NCBI GenBank assembly: GCA_949752735.1
Contig: OX457041.1
Coordinates: forward strand, 26,044,076 to 26,108,075
Direction of reading: 5' to 3'
DNA: 64,000 nt
From: Lumbricus terrestris
Lineage: Eukaryota; Annelida; Clitellata; Crassiclitellata; Lumbricidae
Within the stretch, counting starts at the first letter, position 1; each line of letters begins with the position of its first letter. Below are positions 1-16,318 of the stretch, piece after piece. The position numbers and the translations under genes were made by a program. Below the pieces are notes generated by a model. That model saw only the letters and a program-made list of their open reading frames with translations, did no database searches and was not told the origin of the DNA.

Positions 1-439
1 GAGTTTTAGACAGCTGAAGGCAGCACTGGCTAAAACACCAATCCTTAAGTTACCAAACTTGGAAAAGGAATTTGTGATACAAACAGACGCTTCGGGAAAA
101 GGAATAGGTTGTGTCCTGATACAGCAGTATGAAGGGATAAACCATCCAGTTGCGTATGCGAGTAGGAAACTATTGGAGAGAGAAATGAGATATTCAGTTG
201 AAGAGAGAGAGTGTCTAGCGATAATGTGGGGAATAAGTCGGTTTGATAGGTACTTGTGTGGAAAGCAGTTTGTGATTGAGACGGACCACTGTGGACTACA
301 GTACATGAAGGAATGAAGAATGAGAAATGCTAGAGTCATGAGGTGGAGTCTTGCACTTCAAAATTATTGCTTTACAATACGATACATTAAGGGAAGCAGT
401 AATGTAGTTTCTGATTATTTGAGTAGAGGACTTACTTAA
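1..439 (+). mobile_element. Ty3/gypsy retrotransposon, RNase H end of pol (5' cut by window)
   Basis: The frame beginning before position 1 reads as the end of a Ty3/gypsy reverse transcriptase followed by RNase H. Visible motifs are QTDASGKGIG (first catalytic Asp), PVAYASR, VEERECLAI (catalytic Glu) and ETDHCGLQY (second Asp). After an in-frame TGA at 314-316 the same frame resumes with RVMRWSLALQ and GSSNVVSDYLSRG, the normal end of gypsy RNase H, and stops at 437-439. No integrase follows; about 165 bp later a candidate LTR begins. In most Ty3/gypsy elements integrase lies downstream of RNase H, so either it was deleted or the order is integrase-first, as in Gmr1-like elements. The internal stop marks it as a defective copy. 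Confidence 0.9.
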
Positions 440-603
440 ATAAGTAAAGCAGTAGCATGCAATGAGTAGATATAGATAAGATGTAATTCAGTTATATTGT
501 GTTGCTTTGTAAAGGTAGAGTAAGGATGCAGTTGAATAATTAGCTAATAGATAATTAGGTAAGTTTTAAAAGCCTGATTACAGAATTTTGAAGTAGGGGT
601 ATT

Positions 604-1623
604 TGTAGCGAATTATATACGCTATTATCTATTGAACTAATTTATTACAATGTTTAATCCTTAATTATAAGTAAGAGTTAAGCTAGTCAATTTAGTACTG
701 GCGTTGATTTAATTTGATATGTAATAATTTGGCGAAATAAATAATAATACATAGCTTAGGGGCGGTTACCAAGGAACTAGCGTGTCAACAGCGCGTAAAG
801 TTACGCAACGAAAACGTTGTCATGGGATATTAAGTCAACAAACCAATGGTAGCGCTCGGAAGCGAATATAACGATTTTAATGCAACGTCACGAAACGGTT
901 GAAGTAAAATGTTTGATTCCGTTGCTGAACGCTAAGGAAGAAGGACGTATCGCTATGGCGGACGTTTTCTTAAGTCATATTTAGCGGCACGGATGAACGG
1001 TAGTTGAATGCGCTTTCGTTACAAAGAAGGCATTACAACTAGGACGTTAAATAGCGGAGTTGAGTTCATTTGAAGGAGCTCGGAACTCTCGTGTTGTGAT
1101 TTTCGTCGAACGGGTTGTGTGATGAACATTTGGCGATTGGCAGAGAAACTGATATTCGTTTGGACGATATCACGTTGGTGGGCATTGGTTGTGCTCGAGT
1201 GCGTTCGTCTGTTAAGCGACGTATCTCACTTCATCGAGTAAGAAGATTTGGTGCTGGCGATATCTATAATCAACGACGTTGTCTTTCTTCATCCTGGAGC
1301 AAGATCTTCGTGGTTGTATTATTATCCGCATCATACATTCAAGAGCACTTGGTTGCATTTCTTCAAACAGACTACAAGTTGCTGAACTTCACTCATAAGA
1401 AGAACTTCATCTGTCGAGGAAAGATAAGCTATTAAGAATAATATAAATAATCAACGCCAAATTAAGTAGATAGGTTATTTGATTGTTTGTGCATAACGAT
1501 ATTTTAATAGAATACACTTTTCATAGAAGTTATTGGTGTCTTTTTAGCCAGGATAGTAAAGGTCTAGTAATTTACTCAATACCTGTTAAACGCAGCAAAA
1601 CAGCTTTTAAATGGGAGGCTACA
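604..1623 (+). repeat. candidate 3' LTR of the gypsy element
   Basis: The stretch starts TGTAGC and ends GCTACA, a perfect 6-bp inverted terminal repeat with canonical TG...CA ends, about 1020 bp long. It follows a purine-leaning stretch after the pol stop. The 106-codon open frame inside it (1115-1435) has no recognisable domain and is probably chance. The right boundary rests only on the GCTACA match, and the partner 5' LTR is outside the window. Confidence 0.45.
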
Positions 1624-2705
1624 CCTGGTTACTCGAGCAAGATCCTTTAGCTGATTTTCTTATCATTTTTATCTTATACCTGGCTTTTATTGTCTCATCT
1701 TTTGCTCAGCAACTCTCTCATGACTCCTCATTGACAACAGTCATGCTCATTTTTCATGATTCTTGCTGATCTGCTAAAAAAATGCTCATACAAGTTTATC
1801 AATTTTGATAACTTGCTCACCTTACTTAATGCAATATCAAAAACGAGATGTACTTTCAACAAATACTTAACTCACTTTTTTGTGACTCAGAGTGGTTGCT
1901 TCTTTTATCTTTATCTCTAAACTCTTTCCTTTGACATTTTATAGAGTGAACTGCTTTATGGATTCGTGCCTTATTCCACATTCAGATTGACTTGATTTTC
2001 AAGGTCTTATACACAGCCTTCTTAAAAAATTGCAATAATGAAAAAGTAAAAAGTTCTGTAGTGTGTAGGCAATACAATAGGAAGGTAACTTCTGGTTTTC
2101 CAATCAACCAAAGTTCTGTTTTCAACCATGTTGCAGTAGTGAAAAAGACTCTCTTCCACTTAAAATTCAGAAAAATGGAATTTTCACAAAAACACTCATG
2201 GAATGAAAATTTTAAAAACTTTAATTTAAGAATAGTGTATAAAAATGCATTTAGCTATCTTTCTCTCACTGCAAAGAACAATGCATAGACAGCTAAAAAT
2301 ATGGAGTTGCACTTTTCATAGACATTATTATGGAAACATATTCCTGCTTTAAAACAATGATGTTGTCAGAATAGATATAAAAATTCAGCAGTTTTTTTTA
2401 ATAATAAACAACAAAGTGACTTGATTGCTTATGTATGGCCTTTGACAATGTACATAATTATAACTTTCATGTTTGTAGCTTTGTATAATAAGAATTGCTG
2501 TATTCCAGGTCTCGTCAATGGCAGGTGCATTGCTTTCTTCATGTATGTCCCATTTAATATTTCAGGGGCATTGAGCACCCAGTAAACATTAATATATTAC
2601 AGTGAAATTTGGTTGCAGTGTTGAACAAGATCAAAGGAACAAAATTATCTACTATGTCAGCCAAAATTCAAAAATAATTTTTTCCCCATTGTGACGTGAA
2701 TCACC

Positions 2706-2708
<3 letters not shown>
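1624..2708. other. AT-rich DNA, nothing recognised
   Basis: AT-rich sequence without a recognisable coding domain, RNA gene or terminal repeat. It may be intronic or upstream DNA of the KLF gene, whose first coding exon is not seen in this window. Confidence 0.5.

Positions 2709-2750
<42 letters not shown>
2709..2750. repeat. (AT)n microsatellite
   Basis: Uninterrupted AT dinucleotide run of about 42 bp. Confidence 0.95.
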
Positions 2751-2754
<4 letters not shown>

Positions 2755-2759
2755 CTCTA

Positions 2760-2990
2760 TATAGACAATGCGTGGCTGCAGTGAGAGCCAGTGGAGGTCG
2801 TCCCTCACAAAAGAGGAAACCTGCGAATACTGGGAGATGCCATCAACCAAGCGTGCTGAAGAATGAAGAATCCTATAACCAAGGAATTCAGGCGGACATG
2901 TGGGAGGTCAAGATAAAGAGAAGAACAGTAGTCCAGATGGCTACAAATAAAGGCATGGACGAGGGCAGAAGAGGCTGTGAATGAGAGAGG
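2760..2990 (-). mobile_element. LINE reverse-transcriptase remnant (CR1/L2-like, post-catalytic region)
   Basis: Read on the - strand, the sequence gives ALVHAFICSHLDYCSSLY followed by DLPHVRLNSL and, after frameshifts, SARLVDG and LHWLSLQPRI. These match the order of motifs that follows the catalytic core in CR1/L2-type LINEs (AF..SRLDYCNSLL, LQ.VQNAAARL, LHWLPV..RI). The copy is frameshifted and truncated on both sides, and a GA microsatellite abuts it. Confidence 0.75.
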
Positions 2991-3015
2991 GAGGGAGGGA
3001 CACACAGGGAGAGAA

Positions 3016-3176
<161 letters not shown>

Positions 3177-3620
3177 CAGAAGCAGAGACAGAGACAGAGA
3201 CATAGAGCAACGACATGGAGCTGACGCATTTATTTGTATTTCTGATGTGTGTACATATAACCGCACGCATACATGTACGTTCACACATATACACTCACGG
3301 AGCATTGAGAGCATAAGCTTACGTTTGAAGATCTGCGACCAAATCTTCGTCAAATAATTGGGTCATCAAACAGAAAATCGTGCGAATTTGACCTTAGAAA
3401 AACTTTCTGGCTCCCAAATGGGACTAAGCAACAGCTGGCTAAGCTTCACTTTCAAATACTGACTGACATAGGCGTAGGAGACGGGGGTCCAGGGGGGGCA
3501 AATGCCCCCCCAAATTTCGGGCAAGTCTGTTTTTTCGGGCAAGTAGACCCGGGAAAATATTAACCAAACTTCTTGAAGTTCAACGTTCATTAGAATACCA
3601 CGTATATCTCCCAGTTCCAT

Positions 3621-4035
3621 CTTGCCCGAATCGAATTAGATATTAGCTCACAACAACCATGGTTAGCAGAAATTCCCGAAAAAGTTCTGAATTCACGGTA
3701 GCGTTTTATAAATAAGCTCAATGGCAAGAATCGCGGCAAATTCAAGAGCCGAAATTTGCCCGAAAATCTTGCCCGAATCGAGTTAGATATTCACAACCAT
3801 TGATTGCAGAAATTCCCGAAAAATTCTGAATTCACGGTAGCATTTTGTAAATAATGGCGAAAATCGAAACAAATTCAAGAGCGGATAATTTGCCCGAAGA
3901 TCTTGCCCGAATCGAGTTAGATATTAGCTCACAACAACTATGGATGGCAGAAATTCCCGAAAAGAATTCTGAATTCACGCTAAATAATGGCTAGAGTCGC
4001 AGCAAATTCAAGAGCCGAAATTTGACCGAAAATTG
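3621..4035. repeat. three tandem copies of a ~135-bp unit inside the hAT-like element
   Basis: Each copy runs from a cttgcccgaatcga motif through gatattagctcacaacaac, agaaattcccgaaaa and ctgaattcacg to a gcaaattcaagagc motif. Three diverged copies follow one another; the third is shorter. Similar subterminal repeats often bind transposase in hAT elements, but that function is inference here. Confidence 0.75.
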
Positions 4036-4239
4036 CGACTATTCGCGGCATTTGGGGAAATTCACAGCATGCAAGCTAGGTGCAACAGAACACGGAATTC
4101 ACTGCCTGAATGACATCGAAATTTCTACTGATCATGAGGCAAAATAGACACGATAATCTTGCGATCATCAACATTGAATGTGCAGATCTTGGTCTGCTCT
4201 CTGAAAATTTACAATCTTTTCCTTCTTGTCAAGTGTGCG

Positions 4240-4787
4240 GGATCAGGGTGTTCCACTTGATAGCTCACTTATATTACGGGAAGGATAATACCTTAACTGA
4301 GCACATTTCCAAAAGCACACGTTCCTCTTATTTTCATTTAAGGTGTCTCAGGATCTTTCACTGTTCTGTCTCCACCCACTGGCTTCCTCTCTGTGCTCAC
4401 ATACAATGTAAATTCCTCACTCTGATCTTCAAGGCTCAGCGGGGTTTTGCCCCAAATATCTGACCGACGTTATACTAAGGCCTCACTCAGCTTCCTCCAA
4501 CCGTCCGTTTCTTCGTTCATCCAACAGACTTGACTCTTGCTTCCGCCTTCTAGAACTGCAATGGCTCAGTCTTGATCATTTGCCTCAATTGGTCCTTCTG
4601 TTTGAAATGAGCTTTCACCTTGCGTTCGCTCTATACACTTTCTGTGTCAGTCTCTCTTCTTCCTTCTCTCATCTTAAAACCTGCCTTTTCGAGCGCGGTT
4701 TTACGCACTATATTAGCGCATCTGAACGGTTCACCCTACTGAGGCGCTTTGTAGATGATTAGATACAATACAAAACAATCTACAATT
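4240..4787 (+). mobile_element. 5'-truncated CR1-like LINE inside the hAT-like element
   Basis: Translation gives STHWLPLCAHIQCKFLTLIFKA then GFAPN, the LHWLP..RI.FK...L.FKA..GLAP motif that follows the catalytic core of CR1/L2-type LINEs. It continues with a frameshift to a C-terminal stop at 4760-4762. A short tail of tacaat/acaat repeats follows near 4765-4785. The LINE therefore inserted into, or was captured by, the older hAT-like element. Confidence 0.7.
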
Positions 4788-5154
4788 ATGAATTTACGGT
4801 AATCAGTTGCTCGTGTGAAGTTTGAACTGGTTAAGCGTCAGGAATATATACATAGGCTGCATAATAAATTTGCATATATGCCTAAAATTACCCAGCCTGG
4901 TCCTTATAATATAGCCGGGCCCCGGTGTATTTGCCTCTTGTCCCCGGGTGTTGGTGCAAGAACGATGTGTGCACGACGTAAATTATTCCGGGTTTAATTT
5001 TTCGGGCAAAAGTAAAATTTTTGCCCCCCCACTGCTGAAATGTCCCCTACGCCTATGCTGACTGAGAAATTATATCTGCTTATGCATATTCCTTTAATCG
5101 TAACCTGGGAGTCACACTTGACTCCGTCCCTTGCGTTCAAGGAGCACCTCTGAT

Positions 5155-5305
5155 CCTATGCATGGTAACTCGACCCGGACTACCATGGACTATTCTTACG
5201 GACAACCCTTTTGACTCAACGCAGCGCTCGTGAATAAGCTGGTGTCACGCGCTTGGCCTTTGAGTGGCGCTTTAGAAATTTGGAGATTACGATTACGATA
5301 TCTAA
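5155..5305 (+). mobile_element. short retroposon end with (GATTAC)n tail
   Basis: This insert ends with ttggcctttgagtggcgct, a few A/T-rich bases and then gattacgattacga. The same tail occurs in reverse at about 13935-14000, showing a second retroposon family whose 3' end carries GATTAC repeats. Its 5' boundary is not clear. Confidence 0.5.
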
Positions 5306-5489
5306 ACTGTCCCTGTTTTTTTCAACTTAAAACATCAGACGATCAGTCTTTCCCTCTCCCTTTACCACCATACTTTACGCATATGTCTGTTCCCGCGTAG
5401 ACTACTACAACTCACTTCTTATGGGCCTTCCGAAACAACGCCTTTTCCCGTTCAATCGAAATGTTTTCAGCCATTTCATGCATAGCTCC

Positions 5490-5645
5490 AGTGCCTAAAG
5501 TGTGTAAAAATAAGTGCCTGGACGCCCCTTACCTTTCCAGTCTGTGCTCGCCAATAAGTGGTTGGACGGCGTTCAGATTTTAAAACAAGTGCATGGACGC
5601 CGTCCATGACCGTCCATGACCGTATACGGTATGCTTGAAGTGCTG
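5490..5645 (-). mobile_element. degenerate copy of the CTTAAAGTGTG MITE
   Basis: The + strand starts CAGTGCCTAAAGTGTG and holds the cgtccatgac and ttaaaacaagtgcatgg blocks seen at 29706 and 45085, in the opposite orientation. The far terminus is decayed and no target duplication is visible. It splits the surrounding LINE. Confidence 0.7.
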
Positions 5646-6329
5646 CGCTGGCTACCTATGTCAACGCACGCATCCACTACAAGATCTGGTTTCCGAATCA
5701 CAGTTGGGAAATGTCCCTAAAGATATCTCTTAAGCTAAAATTATATGAAAATCCATTATCTCCATCTTTCATCTCGCTCAATGCGTTCTGCTGATTGTCT
5801 TCATCTTTTTGTTCCCAGGACTGAGACTGCTCGTATACCCGACATCGGTCCTTCAATTTTCAACGACCTTCCTCCCGCACTACGCGGGCTAAACTCGTTT
5901 TTTCTCAACAGTCTCTCATTCTCTAAAAGCATACTGTCTTTTCACTGGAGTGCTTTGCGCTGAGAGCGCCTCTGAATAGTCATTCTGCGAGTGGCGCTAT
6001 ATAAATCTATAAGTTCAATACAATACAATAGGGTCTACAATAATTATTACACACATGATATAGATTATAGATACATGCATATACTGATAGTCGATGAGAT
6101 AGTATTTAATTGGAATGCTCTGATGAATTATTGAAGGCGACGCTCTTTGTTGAAGATGGACCATCTATGACGACATTAAAGTTGTCATTCGAAATAGTCA
6201 TATTATAATGTGCCAACAGCTGAATACTCACAGTTGCTCATCCATCCATACTGTCGAGTTGTATGCTGAAAAGTGGCCATCCTCAATCAAGTATATAAGT
6301 AATCTCAAAAGTTCATCAGTATATTTATT

Positions 6330-6464
6330 CAGTGGCGGCGCCAGGATTTCAGTTTTGGGAAGCTGAAGGGGGTAAATCGTCCAAATTTTTTATTTTTACA
6401 TGGGGAAAAAGGATGGCCTTTTTAGGGGGGCTTAGCCCCCTAGCCCCCCCTTGCGCCGCCACTG
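6330..6464. mobile_element. 135-bp hAT-like MITE (CAGTGGCGGCGCCAGGATTT end)
   Basis: The ends are CAGTGGCGGCGC and GCGCCGCCACTG, an exact 12-bp inverted repeat, flanked by a perfect 8-bp duplication tatttatt at 6322-6329 and 6465-6472. The interior is G-rich then C-rich and could fold back. A related element is at 14323. Confidence 0.9.
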
Positions 6465-6589
6465 TATTTATTATGTCTGCATATATATATACCATTATAT
6501 ATTTGTAGCATAGGCCTATGTAATTAAATATAATTATGTAATGGAATATTCAACTGTGCATAGTTTTACATTGGCGTGCCTCACACTGT

Positions 6590-6605
6590 ATCACACGCAC
6601 GCACG

Positions 6606-6647
<42 letters not shown>

Positions 6648-6770
6648 CACAGCACACACAAACGCACATCCACACTCACATCCACCCACACACACTAACA
6701 CACAACACACACGCATACACACAACTACACACACACACACACACACAAATACAAACACACAAACAATGGA
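6590..6770. repeat. (CA)n-rich microsatellite
   Basis: CA repeats with interruptions lie just upstream of the KLF exon, ending about 100 bp before its splice acceptor. Confidence 0.95.
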
Positions 6771-6864
6771 ACTTATCGATGTATTCGATTCCAATCAATC
6801 AATCGATCAGCAGTTTAATCGATCAGCAAAACCTGCAAATAAGTCCATGCATTGATTTTTCCAG

Positions 6865-11190
<4,326 letters not shown>

Positions 11191-11263
11191 CAGTGTGCCG
11201 GGCATGTCACACGTGACAGACTCAAACGTGACAGTTTAATTGACTGGATATATCATGCGACAA

Positions 11264-11478
11264 CAGTGGCGTAGCATCTCTATCAATTCCACTGGAGCTC
11301 CTGGGTCCCAGACTGTCGCAACGAATTTATTTTAATTTTTTTATCGTAGGTAATAAACACGAATTTATTTTTTCCGTAGGTGATAAACTGATTAAACAAC
11401 AGCTCATGAAAGGGTGAATGTAGGTAATATAACCGAAATGGGACCCTATAGCCTTGTCGTTGGAAGGCTACGCCACTG
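11264..11478. mobile_element. hAT-like MITE (CAGTGGCGTAGC end)
   Basis: It starts CAGTGGCGTAGC and ends GGCTACGCCACTG, an inverted pair. The flanks tgcgacaa and tgtgacgg are a decayed 8-bp duplication. Same terminal family as 20103. Confidence 0.75.
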
Positions 11479-13934
11479 TGTGACGGTTTTGTGATGCTGT
11501 CGACTCTTACGACGTGTGTTCCTTTACGTTCGTGTGACACACTTAATCCGTTATCATCTTTGCCACCCATGATACACCGATCTCACACGATGCTGCTCTT
11601 GGGAATTCTGCTCGTGTGATAGCTCTCACAACTGGGCGTCTCATGGACATATAATTATGTAACTCGTGTACTCACTGCGTGGGTGTCGAGGTAGCCTAGA
11701 TGTTCGATGAGTGTGGTTCATACCGGCAGTTTATCATCTACTCACGTATTAGGTAGGTAGGCTACAATGGCTGCATGTAAGATCGCTGGCGATGTTACGT
11801 TAACGATAGCCTACAGTGTTAATTTTATCATGGATGCTTTCTAGGCAATAGGCTACATCAATTCCGAGGAGTTTATTTCGATTTTTTTAAAGATGCCAAA
11901 AACTGTAAAATAGCATAAGACCGATCGCGTAGCACTAATATTTTCGTGTCAAATGCAGAGCACGTGATTCGCAACACGTGACGGTTTTTGATGATACCAT
12001 TGGCTGATCATGCTATCATATAGTGGCAGTGCGTCTCAAACGGCTTATAACCACTTTATCGGTCGTTCGGAAGTTTCTTATTTCGGGTAGGTATAGGCCT
12101 AGCTTATACATCTTACAACTTAGCGATGCTACACTGTGAAAACGAAGAATTCTTAGTTAAATTTGCAATCTAAATATCAAAAATTTTCAATATAGGCAGT
12201 TTTCATTGTAGGTCTAACTGCTATATGGCAGCTGACTTTAAACATTAGCAGTCGATGAAAATATCGCAAAATATAGGCCTACTTATAATCTGCTGAAATT
12301 ATTCTTGTAAAATAGCGATTTACTTGAGACCCAATTTGACACCGAAAGAAAATGTTTCTGAAGTTTAAAATGTGTAGGCCTATCGAATGTAGGCCCTATT
12401 GACAATTTCCTATAGCCTACTTTGGATTAAGCAAAGGATAAAAATTAAATTTAACAACGTTAGTTATTGCAATATAACCTATCTAATAATTTCGTTTTCT
12501 CTCTGTGGTGTAGCGTAGTTCAGAAGAAAGAGGAATGCAGCCTTGGTAGTCGTTGGAAACCTTTTCGTTTCACAACCTTTCGTATGCAAATCATTGCTTT
12601 CGGCCTTCGCGTGTGTTGCTGCGTGTGACAACATGTACATTATGCGTAGCCTACATGTGTGGCAATCTCCTGTCAGGATGAGGTGCACTTTTCGAATTTT
12701 TTCGTGAAAGGTGAAAAGGTTTCAGACTCTGCAGGCTACACGTTTGAATACAGACCCTCTTAGGAACGTTTCAAAGCGCAGTTTCAAGATCAAAAGGCCA
12801 TAGGCCTACAGCTGAGGCGCCATACAGCAATCCAGCTACATGGCAAGTTTTAAACCCCCATTTGCTTTGACAGTCAATGGCTGGGTGATTACGTCTGTCA
12901 GTGCGCTATCATGCTATCCAGGTATTACCGTAGTCTACATACCGTACTGTATAGGAATAGGTTTATTGCTGCTTAAAGCCTTAACGTATAATAATTATGG
13001 GAGTCCTATCCATATGCAGAATGTCAGCGTCATAGTCACAGCACGAAGCAATGACGTGTTGTGGATTTATGGCGATATCGAACAACACATTCTTTTTTTG
13101 TCAATAATTATTTTATGTTACCGACTGTTCACATGTAACAATTGTTGTGTTAAACAGTTAAAACATGCGAGGTAGACCTATAATCTCTGGCTGCATGGTG
13201 AGACTCAAACTGTTGTGCCATTCATGTCACATAATTATATGCTATTGCCTATAAAGGGCACTAACTATAACTAGGCCGATGCATTGCCTAGCATACAAAC
13301 TGATGTAATTTAGAATTAACTTAGCACTGCATAATAAAAGAAGTTTACCCAAACTACTTTAAAATTCCTTTCAAATCAAGTCATTGTTTTGAAGTTGTAT
13401 TTATGCTGTGAGAAGCTGTTGTACAGTGTTGTTATTAAGCCTTGTGTATAATTTTTATTTGTATTATAGTGCTAAATTATTTGAGCCATTAATTTGAGGA
13501 CATTGAGGAAAGCTGTGAGTTTATTCAAACACTTAGGCCCTACTAAAACATTATGCATTATGATCATGGCTAGATATTGAATTTCAGAAATCCTTTGCAT
13601 TCTAATATTTTTGGGGGATCTATTGGGCATGAAGCCCACGTTATGCTGCCAGCTATAGTGTAATTTACACAAAACTTTTGTGCACAGGTGCCCCTAAAAT
13701 GCTGAGACACTACTCACGCATGTCTGTCTAGTGAAAATCGGTGCTGTGAAACTGGGCGGTAGGCCTAAAGCACGGTTCTTTAGTCTAACACCGTATACAA
13801 TACATTGTGTTTAATCATCCATGGTTGACATGCTTAATTAGGCATATATGCCTATTGGATAACATAATCATGTATGCTTTTGGGTCTGTATAGATTGCTA
13901 AAGAGTTTGACTTTAACCTCTGCGCCCGTGGTTA

Positions 13935-14060
13935 ATGCGTATTGTAATCGTGATCGTAATCGTAATCTCAAAATTTCTAGAGCGCCACTCGAAAGCCATG
14001 TAGGTCTACGCGTGAGTCACTGGCTACTGGAAACCTTGACGTCCGCTTGGGGTGGAAGAA
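13935..14060 (-). mobile_element. retroposon end with (GATTAC)n tail
   Basis: Reversed, it reads a cgagtggcgctctagaaatt block followed by gattacgattacgatcacg, the tail seen at 5155-5305. The 5' extent is uncertain. Confidence 0.5.
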
Positions 14061-14322
14061 GGAGTGTCCAGTGAGAGCAAATGAGGGCAAAGAGGAGGGG
14101 TACAAAGAGGGGGTCGACGGTGAGAAAGATTCCTCTTCGGAGTCCTTCTACAGGTAGCCTATACTGGGGATTTGCAACTTGTAAACGACGACCGATTACC
14201 TCACTTCGCTGGTTTCTGCTGTTACCATGCATGGTAATAATATTATTTATGATGCTTTTACGATTACACTCGGAGAATGATTTAGAACTTACTGTCTCAG
14301 TGTTCCACTCGTAGCCTATGTG

Positions 14323-14533
14323 CAGTAGCGGCGCCAGGATTTCAGGTTTTTTTGGGGGGGGCTGAATCCTCGCGGAGGAAATTTCCATTTTAATCCGCCA
14401 GAATTTCTGACGACCATTTTTTAGTCGTTTGGTCGAAATCTCATGGATGTGTGGCCTACTTTTTAGGGGGTTGGCCCCTGGATGACTTTTTAGGGAGGCT
14501 TAGCCCACTATCCCCTCCCTGGCGCCGCTACTG
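14323..14533. mobile_element. hAT-like MITE related to the 6330 copy
   Basis: The ends CAGTAGCGGCGCCAGG and CCTGGCGCCGCTACTG are exact inverted repeats of 16 bp. The flanks share gcctatg on both sides with small shifts, so the duplication is imperfect. The interior has a gacgaccattttttagtcgt stretch, a variant of the shared hairpin. Confidence 0.8.
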
Positions 14534-14620
14534 TGCCTATGATGGTCTAATGGTCTGATCGAATGATTTTATTCTGCGAATTCTGTACAGTTTTCTAATA
14601 TTTTTGTAAATAAACCGAAC

Positions 14621-15948
14621 GGGTTTTTGTTGACTGGAGTACAAAGTGTTTAATTTTATATTCCGAGAATGATAACAGGCCTATATCATGCATAGACTAC
14701 AATAGTCTATAGGCCGAAGTAGCCAAATAGAAGGCTAACACCTGCGTTTTCTGTTGCATATATCAGAATAATTATTGTCTAGTTTTCAATTAATAAACTG
14801 AAATCTGGTGCAGATGTCAATAGGGATTTTATCATCCACGGAGTTGTCCTTCGCGATTTCTTATCATGGTTCACATGAAGGGACGATAGGTTTTTTATAT
14901 CATGGCGCTGTATGACCTAACCTAGATTGTAGAGTCGGCAGCATTATGAGAATTGTTGAAAAATAACTGAGGGAGATTGGGGTTCAGACCTTGATCCACG
15001 TGATTCAGACTATGATCCACGTGGAGACTTTGGAGTTGAGCTGTGCAAAGAGGATTTAACTATGCATGGACCATAAGAGAGATTAGAGGGTTCAGACCCT
15101 AACCCCGCGGCAGTTTTCACCTGCAGTCATCAGCTTAGCTAGGCTATAGATATTGCTTGCAAACTATACGAGGTACATGAGTATGTTAGAGAAAGTCTAT
15201 GTAGTCTAGCCTATGTGACAGTAGGCAGCAGGCTATGTCTCATGTATAGAATATAATTACGTCTAGTCTGCACATTATCACATAATATATGTTATGTATT
15301 TAGGCATGTCTGTAAATTATATAGGCCTAAAGGGTAGTACAGGGTATATGCAGCTATATCGCCTATATAAAGTATATATATACATAGCCTCGAAGGCGAT
15401 ATATAATATTATTGTATAGGCCAATACTGCTTGGTTTAACACAGGCTACAAGCTAAGAGTTGGGTTTTTCGTGCAATGAACTAAATTTGATGTGCAGCAG
15501 ACTCCTGCGACAATTGCGCCAAAATGTAGGCTATAGGCCAACAAAATTTTGAAATAATCAGTCAACGTTAATTTAAATTTACGCGACTTCTCTTCCGCTA
15601 AAAGACCTTTCATATAGCCTAACGCTAGTCTACTATAATACAGTACCGTATACACATTAGATGTTCTAACGATATTTTTCATTTAAAAAATAACTTACTT
15701 TGCTAGCTTATTAGGCCTACGCTTTTTCTGCCTAAACTAGGAATGGACTGTCAGACATAGGCTTATTCTGCAGGGCATAGCCAGAATAGTTAGGCAATAA
15801 TTATGTGTAACCAGTGTAAAGGCGATTTATGTCCCAAATAAATTATCGACATGTAGGGCACAAATTCTAGCAGTGCAATGATCCGGGTAAAGGCATTTAA
15901 CGAGGGCTTTTGTCTGGCTTGCTCTGGTGTAGCACCGACACTGTAGAG
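14621..15948. other. intergenic DNA, nothing recognised
   Basis: AT-rich DNA with many TAGGCCTA words and no convincing gene. The short open frame on the - strand near 15446-15682 has no domain. Confidence 0.5.
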
Positions 15949-16318
15949 CAGTGGTTCCCAACCTTTTTTGACTTGAGGGCCACTTTTTCTAAGTTGGAGG
16001 ACACGAGGGCCACTTTTTCTTAGTTGAAGGACGTTATGGGGCCACAAGGTTAAAATTGTATTAGCTAAAAGCGTATAAAATTGTTATAATTGATCCAAAA
16101 TATAATATTTGATGTAATTTATCGACGTTAAAATAAAATAATTTGTAATAGAAAATAATAATGTGTTCTATCCTGTCCAAATTGTTAATTTTTTCATACA
16201 TTTTTGATAATTCCTTGAGAGATGAGCCCATGAGGGCAATTTTCTGAGGTCTGGCGGGCCATTTTCTGAGGCCTGGCGGGCCACTTTTGGCCCGCGGGCC
16301 ACGGGTTGGGAACCGCTG
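15949..16318. mobile_element. 370-bp hAT-like MITE (CAGTGGTTCCCAACC end)
   Basis: The ends CAGTGGTTCCCAACC and GGTTGGGAACCGCTG are inverted with one mismatch. They are flanked by a perfect 8-bp duplication ctgtagag. Gagggccactttttct and related blocks repeat internally. This terminal type (CAGNGGTTCTCAACC) is common among animal hAT elements. Confidence 0.93.

Larger units (their letters stand above)
3467..5057. mobile_element. hAT-like non-autonomous element with 8-bp target duplication
   Basis: The left end CATAGGCGTAGGAGAC and the right end GTCCCCTACGCCTATG are inverted copies (15 of 16 positions). They are flanked by a perfect 8-bp direct repeat, ctgactga, at 3459-3466 and 5058-5065. An 8-bp duplication is the hAT superfamily signature. 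Inside the ends are G-rich/C-rich runs, three tandem copies of a unit of about 135 bp, and a LINE fragment. No transposase frame is visible, so any movement would depend on a transposase from elsewhere. It sits just before LINE-derived sequence at 5090. Confidence 0.85.
5090..6029 (+). mobile_element. 5'-truncated CR1-like LINE, interrupted by other insertions
   Basis: Recognisable pieces in order are NLGVTLDS (about 5102), YVCSRVDYYNSLLMGLPKQR (about 5385), VLRWLPMSTRIHYK (about 5637) and the C-terminal TARIPDIGPSIFNDLPPALR stretch ending at the stop near 5963. The 3' tail has gagcgcctctgaat, ggcgctatataaat and a (CAATA)n run. Foreign pieces interrupt it at about 5155-5305 and 5490-5645. This tail is the one that resembles the end of the local SINE family. 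Confidence 0.8.
11191..14620 (+). other. probable KLF 3' UTR and downstream DNA
   Basis: No other gene is visible after the KLF stop. AATAAA-type signals occur near 13333 and at 14607 (aaataaa followed by a GT-rich stretch); either could end the transcript. The choice cannot be made from sequence alone. MITEs at 11264 and 14323 would lie in the UTR if the distal site is used. Confidence 0.4.

Noticed and set aside
1115..1435. 106-codon open frame in the candidate LTR
   Set aside because: No domain, biased composition and position inside a probable LTR; chance frame.
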